46,690 bases of DNA. Source: Clostridiales bacterium UBA3259. GTDB taxonomy: Bacteria > Bacillota_A > Clostridia > Oscillospirales > Oscillospiraceae. Where the stretch lies: positions 1 to 46,690 of the forward strand of contig DEUP01000010.1 of NCBI GenBank assembly GCA_002362625.1, written 5' to 3'. The first letter of the stretch is position 1. Every line of letters starts with the position of its first letter. The position numbers and the translations under genes were made by a program. The notes under the pieces are model-generated. The model was given only the letters and a program-made list of their open reading frames with translations. It ran no database searches and was not told where the DNA came from. Shown in pieces: positions 41,201 to 46,178 of this stretch.

Positions 41201-41353
41201 AGTGCTTCCCTCCGTTGCGAAAGCGACGGTCAGATTGGAGCCAAGCAGCACAAAGCAAAGCACGGCACAGGCAATCCTCCGCCATAGTTTCACTGTGAGC
41301 CGGTTCTGGTTTACAGGCAAATTCTCTCTACTTGGTTTCGTGGTAAAATGCAT
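35300..41353 (-). CDS. Giant cell-wall-anchored surface protein (2017 residues) with repeat domains
   Basis: The protein is secreted by an N-terminal signal (hydrophobic core after KLWRRIA, cleavage near AFA-TEG, residues about 45-46) and ends with a sorting signal: QPRTG, the helix WAGLTVLCFLGAVVSLVV and a basic tail KKRKNKYNR. Three similar modules of about 100 residues open it, each with a pattern like VTLAGADF, SFxxxxxA and YTVQEGWT, the first two separated by a Pro/Glu-rich linker (EPEPDPEPVNPQPEPEPEQP). The middle holds InlB-type beta-grasp repeats (GYTFGGW; SGYTLVGWYASDKKG; FKGWG). Near the end are two pilin-like modules beginning LTVSKTVAG and LTVTKTVTG, of the kind that form internal isopeptide bonds. 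It is probably an adhesin or matrix protein. The adjacent sortase is its likely anchor enzyme. Confidence 0.9.
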   Translation of the reverse strand: MHFTTKPSRENLPVNQNRLTVKLWRRIACAVLCFVLLGSNLTVAFATEGSTATAAVEQSGYTLVLTHHFQDGSESGLKVEETVTLAGADFPEGVCDLSRFAHTYEQAVAEQPGSVSLNSFVEGKAAAEIVYTVQEGLTAGLDDNGAVVFQAAAQEPEPDPEPVNPQPEPEPEQPEVITYTLTLTCRFTDAAGKVVDMPQTVTLTGADFTDNGYSVTAPQYDHAAANSPSVTISLDSFDACHKAAVTIAYTVQEGWTVSAGEDGGVTFAEVTQPQEEDSLMLALTHEFYQNGECVAITYSLHELTAGDFNGEGVLSTNSFAEKSDKITLTSAPSLSMEEAEDGYLVGTLCYEVKAGWKMVLKENAVSGRDDGISLFSEFQGGGKFDDYEFVAADVVTLRLQFKYSNTGGLAGVDASAPQTVEAVPEKQSDGTYKVTLVLPTDVPGGFRIVLDPSELNKYVVSPPTGNETPEELKEKLENGDFNVDIVNHIIYYYQEEAGKDTHPTYQNRYSTEYNQAWNAARLLSNDNYSAKAVCGNTGAHPNGIEDHGANALVDAKLEVTLKEDQLTNAMTQGLDITVYYRRNATWYTVNHWVPEKLATGAPAGAETKKVDGVDYVRLEQETIQGRVGATTAAKAKVGDAFALVSPKPFNQVLIEDKDTVVDIYYAAASSYRIIFNTDYTYIPRQQVEKDHDVDFSHVHQPKRTGYTFGGWRYLTKDATPDPVTGEYKDTDYVMAGAKDQPELTVNEALIASAKLVASGDATAIHLYPKWEKATTTVRVILWTENLTGTDDVQAFASGGNTAYYTNKYANYGNAPVTHYPQLGTSDSNYSNVGSFTVNVPTDSSLLDSTDSSKLLGSIQSDPTGKNGVTEKFKEFMDQANGIDVANFYTQAAFEIIHEEEDKVNYNATTASADGKTTIYVYFTRNIYTLQFHYYGAANNFKCAVATHTNGYSNSSKNGDSLVPDGNFNYDYLGKGGDWEKNMWAEVIEPDKMPVPQTITIRAKYGANLREVWPAARVEETIATRNGYSSGSDTKMISWATTLGKYCEDGRSDAANSTHKGESTIMGIYSAMSSEIIANPEEPNTTHHLVAYWNGNTPSYYRYNHCYEVPELNVNGAGIQKVSIYNNDTSNEKNFLYLVPTNNEDIAKYEFNDLMLVSYVGNQITYNDPDGGYYAVRQNTQNDVAKYYAVARQVVAMSTNAINMQNPSARLHLSRANTLADHTTQYQDTDGAANDNNNPYKHVGSENNPYDLYFYYNRDRYTITYMAPSNNSSTATEVTLGTVNLPYGAEVTRKKYGFELNYQDKNTNGKYGWTPVGTTPVCPDRAENGTAAWKFKGWGLGPAGVNMQWTMDENAQAGDAFAIESNMRLYAIWDAPTYTVTFHLNNNAKDIKEEVPANRRYSSTENAIPRPLRSGYTLVGWYASDKKGNITEPEKAFDFDQAITDNMHVAAKWQAVSAETFAYTVYYVTDKPLEADRNKKTVQIESGAIVPDGGTTYYVLDQEERKDQEFIANSSLNFSAKVQDGYVPQQTNRILTMGKADDTYNVIFFYDPITPGQYVVNFVEAGTETSAKPTLVKTLTVQADQTVVTPQSAVAAELVNKGYALVNKNGNRYTAVNQAKDLQWLDKEGKSHPIDILQGDAIPETVTYLVQAIPYTISYQIAAGSPAGAQKALDAVTAAANTPVASAGGKNPTQYTAKDSFTVKNPANVLSNGTRYRFKNWTRGTDTTDTTQNQPVGYNPLKIDQGSTGNLTFVANWEEIPASELGSLTVSKTVAGNGGEQQKDFHFTVTLNDKSIDGSYGDMTFEDGKAEFTLKHGQSKSASDLPVGTSYTVVEAEANRNGYVTVATGDGKGTIQENGSVVDFTNTRDIKPGKLTVTKTVTGLKGDKTKAFTFVVKLSDESVNGVYGEMTFVNGRAEFTLKHGERKTAEGLPAGVAYTVKEGDNEGYTVRKIGDTGEIQEGRTAYARFTNRKTNLDNQPRTGDDTKLELWAGLTVLCFLGAVVSLVVSKKRKNKYNR

Positions 41354-41422
41354 AGAACTCCCTCACCTTCTGAAAAACGGATCAGCGCCCGACACAATAA
41401 ACATTTCGGGCAGCATTTCCTT

Positions 41423-41453
41423 GGGAAATTCCACGTTTCTTCCAGAATTTCCC
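41423..41453 (-). other. Inverted repeat in the leader of the giant protein gene
   Basis: GGGAAATTC (41423-41431) and GAATTTCCC (41445-41453) pair perfectly over 9 bp with a 13-base loop, between the promoter and the start codon. A second 6-bp pair, GCCCGA/TCGGGC, lies nearer the gene. A role in expression control is possible but unproved. Confidence 0.45.
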
Positions 41454-41535
41454 ATTTTTCATTAACTGAACCGCGCCCCTGGCGGCCTGCGCTGTCTTCC
41501 CCACAGTGCAGAAAGGGGACAGTGATTCAATTTTC

Positions 41536-41564
41536 ATTATATACCCGAAAATTCAAAAAGTCCA
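41536..41564 (-). promoter_or_regulatory. Promoter of the giant surface protein gene
   Basis: On the minus strand TGGACT (41559-41564) and TATAAT (41536-41541) have a 17-base spacer in an AT-rich stretch. The leader is about 175 bases long. The 321-base gap 41354-41674 holds this promoter, the leader hairpin and the rpiB terminator. Confidence 0.65.
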
Positions 41565-41631
41565 GTGCTTCAAAATTAAAATTTTATTAATCAATTGGCT
41601 CCCAGCCGGAAACGGGAAAACCATCGGGCAG

Positions 41632-41663
41632 AAAAAAGCCCGGGAGACCTTCGGCCTCCCGGG
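41632..41663 (-). terminator. Intrinsic terminator after rpiB
   Basis: On the minus strand an 11-bp stem (41653-41663 with 41639-41649, CCCGGGAGG at its base, one G-U pair) around GAA is followed by a run of six T (41632-41637). It closes the yabP-to-rpiB transcript. Confidence 0.92.
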
Positions 41664-41674
41664 AAAGGGGTTCC

Positions 41675-42115
41675 TTATTTTTCCAGCTCCATGACCTTGT
41701 CGATTCGGCGCTGGTGCCGGGCCTCGCCGGAGAAGTCCGTGGCAAGCCAGGTGTCCACGATTTCCAGGGCCAGGTTTTCCCCAACCACACCGGCTCCCAG
41801 CGCCATCATATTGGTGTCGTTGTGGAGGCGGGTCATTTTGGCCGTCCAGGTGTCGGTGAGCAGGGCGCAGCGCACACCCTTAATCTTGTTGGCGGAGATG
41901 GAGACGCCGATACCGGTGGTACACAGCACAATCCCCTTCTGGCACTCTCCGGAGGCCACGGCCCGGGCGGCGGCGGCGGCAAAGTCGGGGTAGTCGCAGC
42001 TGTCGGAGGTGTAGGTGCCGAAGTCCTTCACCTCATGGCCCTGGGCGGTAAGATGGGCGAGGATTTTATTTTTCAGCGCCAAAGCGCCATGGTCACAGCC
42101 GATGGAAATGTTCAT
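41675..42115 (-). CDS. rpiB: Ribose-5-phosphate isomerase B
   Basis: This 146-residue cytoplasmic enzyme interconverts ribose 5-phosphate and ribulose 5-phosphate. Family marks are all visible: CDHGAL (7-12), the active-site VLCTTGIGVSISANK (63-77) with C65, and RLHNDTNMMALGAG (96-109). Length is as usual for RpiB. It is the last gene of a run in which the sporulation and division genes come first, and starts 40 bases after the SDR stop with an AAGGAGAAGG site. LacA/B-type sugar isomerases share the fold but the CTTG pattern fits RpiB best. Confidence 0.95.
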   Translation of the reverse strand: MNISIGCDHGALALKNKILAHLTAQGHEVKDFGTYTSDSCDYPDFAAAAARAVASGECQKGIVLCTTGIGVSISANKIKGVRCALLTDTWTAKMTRLHNDTNMMALGAGVVGENLALEIVDTWLATDFSGEARHQRRIDKVMELEK

Positions 42116-42155
42116 GTCCTTCTCCTTATTTTAAAGATATAGCGTCCGTTTAAGT

Positions 42156-42854
42156 TTACATAATAAATCCGCCGCTGACTCCCAGCACCTGCCCGGTGAC
42201 GAAGTCCGCCTGAGCCAGGTAGGTAAAGGCCTTTGCCACGTCCTGAGGGTTTCCGTTGCGGCCCAGGGGCGTGTCCTCAGCCAGACCGGTAAGGATCTCC
42301 GGTTCCAGACCCGCGCACATATCCGTCAGGATGACTCCGGGCGCCACACAGTTGACCCGGACGCCGCTGGGGCCAAGCTCCTTACTGAGGGCCTTGGTCA
42401 GAGCAATCACCGCCCCCTTGGTGGCGGAATAGGCGGCCTCGCAGGAAGCGCCCACCTGTCCCCACATGCTGGAAACGGTGATGACGCATCCGGCCTGCTT
42501 ACGGAGAAAGGCGGGCATGGCGGCGTTGACGCAGTGATAGATACCTTTGACATTCACATCAAACAGCCTGTCCCAGACTGACTCAGGGGTCTGGGACAGG
42601 AGGCCGAAGTGCATAATCCCGGCGCAGCAAATGAGAATGTCCACATCGGGGATTTGGGCGAAGGCCTTCTTCACGGCCTCCCCCTGGGATACGTCACAGC
42701 AGATAGGAGTGGCGCCGGTTTTCTCCGCCACAGCGGCGGCGGCCCCATGATTTTTTTCGTACAGGAAGCAGACCCGATCACCCCGCCGGGCGAAGGCCTC
42801 CACGGCGGCAGCCCCGATTCCACGGGAGCCGCCGGTGATGACAACGGCTTGCAC
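42156..42854 (-). CDS. SDR-family reductase (YmfI/FabG-like)
   Basis: This 232-residue short-chain reductase has the cofactor motif TGGSRGIG (7-14), the catalytic S129, Y142 and K146 (YSATK) and a normal end (TGQVLGVSGGFIM). The sequence SSMWGQVGASCEAAYSATKG resembles YmfI, the enzyme that reduces the 5-aminopentanone modification of elongation factor P in B. subtilis. FabG-type 3-oxoacyl-ACP reductases are the alternative and I cannot choose from sequence alone. The gene starts 2 bases after the S1-protein stop, so the two are coupled. No fatty-acid genes are nearby, which favours the YmfI reading slightly. Confidence 0.8.
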   Translation of the reverse strand: MQAVVITGGSRGIGAAAVEAFARRGDRVCFLYEKNHGAAAAVAEKTGATPICCDVSQGEAVKKAFAQIPDVDILICCAGIMHFGLLSQTPESVWDRLFDVNVKGIYHCVNAAMPAFLRKQAGCVITVSSMWGQVGASCEAAYSATKGAVIALTKALSKELGPSGVRVNCVAPGVILTDMCAGLEPEILTGLAEDTPLGRNGNPQDVAKAFTYLAQADFVTGQVLGVSGGFIM

Positions 42855-42856
42855 GA

Positions 42857-43342
42857 TTATCCTCTTCTCCGGCTGTTCTTGCTCCGGTGCTCGGAGTAGG
42901 CCTTCACGGAGGCCAGCTTATTGTCGGATTCGGTCATAAAGGCCTTCAGCCTTTCCTCAAACAGCTGGTCAGCGGTCTTGGGAGCGGCAGGCTGCACCGG
43001 GGCACGGGGGGCACGGTTCTGCTCCCGGGGCTGGAAACTGCCCTCCCGGCGCTGACCGTTTCCATTGCGGAAGCCCTGACGGGAGCCATTTCCCTCGGGG
43101 CGCTGGGGCTTTGGCTCCAGACGCTTTATGGAAAGGTTAATCTTGTTGTTCTCCGTGCCGATGACCACCACCTTCACGTCCTGACCCTCCGTCAGATGCT
43201 GGCGGATATCGCTGACATAGGTGTTTGCCACCTCAGAGATATGTACCATGCCGGTCTTGTTCTCCGGAAGGGCGACGAACGCTCCGAAGCTGGTAATGGA
43301 TTTTACTTTGCCCTCCAGGACAGTTCCTACGGTTAACTCCAT
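42857..43342 (-). CDS. S1 domain RNA-binding protein, YabR/GSP13-like
   Basis: The 161-residue protein has an S1 RNA-binding domain at residues 1-73 (VGTVLEGKVKSITSFGAFV, then GMVHISEVA and VKVVVIGTENNKINLSIKRL). A flexible, Arg/Asn/Gln/Pro-rich tail follows (75-125), then a charged helical end with ERLKAFMTESDNKL. General stress protein 13/YabR/CvfD proteins bind ribosomes or RNA, and the disordered tail fits such a role. In B. subtilis yabR lies directly after divIC, as here, so the synteny supports the call. The start follows a GGAGG-type site. Confidence 0.9.
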   Translation of the reverse strand: MELTVGTVLEGKVKSITSFGAFVALPENKTGMVHISEVANTYVSDIRQHLTEGQDVKVVVIGTENNKINLSIKRLEPKPQRPEGNGSRQGFRNGNGQRREGSFQPREQNRAPRAPVQPAAPKTADQLFEERLKAFMTESDNKLASVKAYSEHRSKNSRRRG

Positions 43343-43385
43343 AAATGCTTTGCTTCCTCCATATTTTTGGCAGATTCTGCCGGTA

Positions 43386-43763
43386 TTACGGTTCAGACTG
43401 GGTGGGGACCGCTTCCTCCGTGGGAGAAAGGACGGCCTCTCCAGTGTAGTTTTCCTCTGGCCGGATTACCACGGTGTTGGGATCCACCAGGCCTAATTCA
43501 CTCTGGGCAATGTCCTTAATGGTGCTCACGCTTCCCACGTTCTGGCTGCGCTGCTCCAGGGCGGCGTTTTTGTATTCCAGCTCGGCGGCCTGGGCCTTTT
43601 GATTTTCGATTTCCTGCTGCAGGTCCAGGTGTACCCACCGCAGGGCCACCAGGGACGCTGTAGAGAACAGAATAAGCACAGTGAGCACCAGCTTTAGGGC
43701 CAGGGGACTTCTTCTGATGTGGATTTTTGATTTTCTTGGCGGAATGCTGATTTGCTTTTCCAT
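43386..43763 (-). CDS. divIC: Cell-division protein of the DivIC/FtsB family
   Basis: The 125-residue bitopic protein has a basic cytoplasmic start (about 1-20), one membrane helix (about 21-43, LALKLVLTVLILFSTASLVA) and a coiled coil (about 46-80, LQQEIENQKAQAAELEYKNAALEQR in outline). The conserved IKDIAQSELGLVDPNTVVI end is the DivIC/FtsB signature. It belongs to the divisome subcomplex with FtsL and DivIB that triggers septal wall synthesis. Its position after yabP-yabQ and before the S1 protein is the standard Bacillota order. The yabQ reading frame runs on across its first 248 bases, which is unusual and noted there. Confidence 0.93.
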   Translation of the reverse strand: MEKQISIPPRKSKIHIRRSPLALKLVLTVLILFSTASLVALRWVHLDLQQEIENQKAQAAELEYKNAALEQRSQNVGSVSTIKDIAQSELGLVDPNTVVIRPEENYTGEAVLSPTEEAVPTQSEP

Positions 43764-44187
43764 GGTTACCTCCCCGCCGTCGGTGTTGGCGCGCGTATAC
43801 TCTTATCATTGTAACCCATTTTTCCCCAGATGCAAACAAAATTTTTACGATTTTGAAAAATTTTTTGAACGGCAGGCAGAACAGGTCCCATATCCTTCCC
43901 ATTATTTCCCAAATCCCCCAAAAAACAGGACGCAGCCACCGGCCAACGGTGCTCTCCCAGCCCAGAGCGCCCATCCCCAAGGCCAGAAAATACCCCAGCC
44001 GCAAGTCCCCGCCGCAGAGGCCGAAGCCAAGATACAGCCAGCACCAGACGGCCCCCAGCAGGAACAGCCCGTCTCCCGTCATGCTGTGTCTGCGGCGCAG
44101 AGGCCGGAGGAAGCCATACCAAAGTCCCAGCGCCGCCCCCAGGGCCAGTCCCAGGAGCAGGCGGTGGGCGGCGATCCGGGGGGTCAT
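43516..44187 (-). CDS. yabQ: Spore cortex biosynthesis protein YabQ (3' end overlaps divIC, end uncertain)
   Basis: YabQ is a membrane protein needed for spore cortex formation, usually made in the mother cell under sigma-E. Helices lie at about 10-29, 41-60 and 67-90, and the GLWYGFLRPLRRR motif after helix 1 is characteristic. ATG 44187 overlaps the yabP stop (ATGA). The frame reads through to 43516 with 223 codons, but the last 80 or so run out of frame through divIC and are basic and low in complexity (RQHRRRGGNHGKANQ onwards). I suspect the true end is near residue 125-141 and that a frameshift or sequence error close to GGGGAAAAATGGG removed the stop. A long overlapping gene is possible but unlikely. 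Confidence 0.75.
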   Translation of the reverse strand: MTPRIAAHRLLLGLALGAALGLWYGFLRPLRRRHSMTGDGLFLLGAVWCWLYLGFGLCGGDLRLGYFLALGMGALGWESTVGRWLRPVFWGIWEIMGRIWDLFCLPFKKFFKIVKILFASGEKWVTMIRVYARQHRRRGGNHGKANQHSAKKIKNPHQKKSPGPKAGAHCAYSVLYSVPGGPAVGTPGPAAGNRKSKGPGRRAGIQKRRPGAAQPERGKREHH

Positions 44188-44450
44188 CCGAACAGCCGCC
44201 GCCATCCACCCGCGGCCCGGGGCTCCTCATAGCTCAGGGCGGAAATCTCCCCGTCCACCGCCACCTGGCCGCCGTCCAGGGAGAGGGTCTTCAGCTGCAG
44301 CTGCTTCCCCTGGACAATGAGGGTGCCCAGAGAGGTCTGCAAAACCACCGCCCCATCGTCAAAGCTGACCACCTCCGTCACCCCGGTCATGGTGAGCTGA
44401 CGCCTCTCATTCAGCTGCAGCTTGTGGGGTAATTGTGACTGCTGCGTCAT
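44184..44450 (-). CDS. yabP: Sporulation protein YabP
   Basis: The 88-residue protein is the YabP spore-coat/cortex protein, with the fold LQLNERRQLTMTGVTEVVSF, TSLGTLIVQGKQLQLKTLSL and an acidic end GEISALSYEE. It is expressed in the mother cell with YabQ and is needed for cortex assembly. ATG 44450 is chosen because AAGGAGGG lies 6 bases before it; ATG 44456 would leave no room. The pair yabP-yabQ marks the organism as a member of a spore-forming lineage. A possible sigma-E-like -10 box (CATAAATT, minus strand, 44510-44517) precedes it, but the -35 region is not clear. Confidence 0.93.
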   Translation of the reverse strand: MTQQSQLPHKLQLNERRQLTMTGVTEVVSFDDGAVVLQTSLGTLIVQGKQLQLKTLSLDGGQVAVDGEISALSYEEPRAAGGWRRLFG

Positions 44451-44518
44451 GGTCATCCCTCCTTACCTGGGACAGCATATGCGGCCCTCTGGGGGAAAAT
44501 GACATCCTGAATTTATGC

Positions 44519-44536
44519 ACTTTAGCGCACTAAAGT
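44519..44536. promoter_or_regulatory. Inverted repeat ACTTTAG-N4-CTAAAGT between divergent genes
   Basis: ACTTTAG (44519-44525) and CTAAAGT (44530-44536) are perfect. The related palindrome AAAGTACTTT (44591-44600) and TTCTTTAG follow nearer the binding-protein promoter. Repeated TAAAGTA-like half-sites suggest a regulator acting on both directions. Confidence 0.45.
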
Positions 44537-44597
44537 ACCGCTGGAAGCAGCGCCCTTGTGTAATCCTACAAAGCTGTGGAAAATTGGGAAAAAGTAC

Positions 44598-44638
44598 TTT
44601 ACTTCTTTAGTTTGATGAAGTATAATCCTGTCATCAAA
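44598..44638 (+). promoter_or_regulatory. Promoter of the amino-acid importer with an inverted repeat over the -10 box
   Basis: TTTACT (44598-44603) and TATAAT (44621-44626) have a 17-base spacer. TTTGATGA (44611-44618) and TCATCAAA (44631-44638) form a perfect 8-bp inverted repeat around the -10 box, the usual place for a repressor. The start codon follows 38 bases later. Confidence 0.7.
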
Positions 44639-44675
44639 CAAATCAAGCCCCACAGGGGAAAGAGAGGTATCGATT

Positions 44676-45458
44676 ATGAAAAAGAAAATGACATTGGTTC
44701 TGGCAATCGCGATGCTGGTACTGTGCTTCACCGGCTGCGGCAAGAGCGCTTCCGCCTCCGACATGAAGGCGGTTCAGGACAAGGGCAAGCTGGTGGTAGG
44801 CATCACCGACTACGCTCCCATGGACTATAAGGACGAGAACGGCGAATGGACGGGCTTCGACGCCGAGTTTGCCCGGATGTTTGCCAAGGAGCTGGGCGTG
44901 GATGTGGAGTTCTTTGTCCTGACCGACTGGGGCATGAAGTTCCAGGAGCTGGCAAGCAAGAACATTGACGCCGTCTGGAACGGAATGACCATCACCGACG
45001 AGGTCACCCTGAACTCCAGCTGCTCCAACGCCTATGTGATCAACGCCCAGGTGATTGTAATGAAGGCCGATGTAGTGGACGACTACGACTACATTGAGAG
45101 CCTCAGTGATCTGAAGTTCGCTGTAGAGAACGGCTCCGCCGGTCAGGCTGCTCTGGACGATCTGGGCATCACCGGCTATGTGACCTTGCAGGATCAGGCC
45201 GCCGCTCTGATGGAAGTAGCCGCCGGTACCTCCGACGCCTGCGTCATTGACATCACCATGGCAAACGCCATGACCGGCGGAGGCACCAGCTATGCGGATC
45301 TGGCCGCCGGTATCAGCCTGACCAGCGAAGAGTACGGCGTGGCCTTCCGGAAGGATTCTGACATGACCGCCAAGTTTAACGAACTGCTTGCCAAGTGGAT
45401 GAACGACGGCACCCTGGACGCCCTGGCGGAGAAGTACAGCCTGACCCTGGCAAAGTAA
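44676..45458 (+). CDS. Amino-acid ABC transporter substrate-binding lipoprotein
   Basis: The 260-residue protein has a signal ending in a lipobox (CFTGC, lipidated cysteine at residue 21). The family 3 binding-protein core follows: KLVVGITDYAPMDYKDENGE at about 36-55, then GFDAEFARMFAKELGVDVEF, and DAVWNGMTITDE with the final helices ending SLTLAK. These proteins bind polar or aromatic amino acids or cystine. It is followed by permease and ATPase genes of the same type. The spacing from the AGAGAGG site is normal. The ligand cannot be told from the sequence. Confidence 0.93.
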   Translation: MKKKMTLVLAIAMLVLCFTGCGKSASASDMKAVQDKGKLVVGITDYAPMDYKDENGEWTGFDAEFARMFAKELGVDVEFFVLTDWGMKFQELASKNIDAVWNGMTITDEVTLNSSCSNAYVINAQVIVMKADVVDDYDYIESLSDLKFAVENGSAGQAALDDLGITGYVTLQDQAAALMEVAAGTSDACVIDITMANAMTGGGTSYADLAAGISLTSEEYGVAFRKDSDMTAKFNELLAKWMNDGTLDALAEKYSLTLAK

Positions 45459-45483
45459 GTCAGCGATTTATAAAAGCCAAAGC

Positions 45484-45501
45484 CTCCCTTGCAAAAGGGA
45501 G
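45484..45501 (+). other. Hairpin between binding-protein and permease genes
   Basis: CTCCCTT (45484-45490) pairs with AAGGGAG (45495-45501) around GCAA. A CTTTG follows, giving only a weak T-run. It may let part of the transcripts end after the binding-protein gene, which needs the highest dose. Confidence 0.5.
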
Positions 45502-45533
45502 ACTTTGTGCGTATCATAAACGGAGGAAACACC

Positions 45534-46175
45534 ATGTTCTCAACGGTTCTCTTGCAGCTTCTGGCGGGATTCCGGCAAACTCTGGCCATCTTTTTTCTCA
45601 CCCTGCTCTTCTCCATCCCCCTGGGACTGGTAATCTGCTTTGGTTCCATGAGTAAGTTCACCCCGCTGCGGCGGCTGACCCGGGGCTTTGTATGGGTGAT
45701 CCGCGGAACGCCCCTGATGCTTCAGCTGATTATCATTTTCTACGGCCCGGGGCTGATGTTCGATCTGACGGGAATCACCCGGTTCCAGGCTACCATTGTG
45801 GCCTTCTCCATCAACTACGCCTGCTACTTTTCGGAGATCTACCGCAGCGGCATTCAGTCCATCCCCAAGGGACAATATGAAGCAGGCCAGGTGCTGGGCA
45901 TGACCAAGGGTCAGATTTTCTTCCGGGTGGTGCTGCTGCAGGTCGTCAAACGGATCACCGGCCCCATGGGCAACGAGATCATCACCCTGGTGAAGGATAC
46001 GTCTCTGGCGCGGATCATTGGAATTTACGAGATCATTTGGGCGGGAGAAAGCTTCATCAAGAAGGGCCTGATCTGGCCCCTGTTCTTTACCGGTGTATTT
46101 TACCTGGTATTCAGCGGAGTGCTGACGATTCTGCTGGACAAATTGGATAAGAAACTCAGCTATTTCAGAGGGTAA
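45534..46175 (+). CDS. Amino-acid ABC transporter permease (His/Glu/Gln/Arg/opine family)
   Basis: The 213-residue permease has about five membrane helices and the motif SIPKGQYEAGQVLGM, the cytoplasmic coupling loop of this family; the following TKGQIFFRVVLLQ completes it. An upstream in-frame GTG/TTG would add a segment that includes the hairpin region, so ATG 45534 with GGAGG is used. It forms the channel alone as a homodimer or with a second permease outside the window. The ATPase gene starts 3 bases after its stop. Confidence 0.93.
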   Translation: MFSTVLLQLLAGFRQTLAIFFLTLLFSIPLGLVICFGSMSKFTPLRRLTRGFVWVIRGTPLMLQLIIIFYGPGLMFDLTGITRFQATIVAFSINYACYFSEIYRSGIQSIPKGQYEAGQVLGMTKGQIFFRVVLLQVVKRITGPMGNEIITLVKDTSLARIIGIYEIIWAGESFIKKGLIWPLFFTGVFYLVFSGVLTILLDKLDKKLSYFRG

Positions 46176-46178
46176 GCT

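Noticed and set aside
43766..44230. Alternative frame over yabQ
   Set aside because: Arg/Gly/Pro-rich with no membrane helices; the yabQ frame has the family motifs and the ATGA overlap with yabP.
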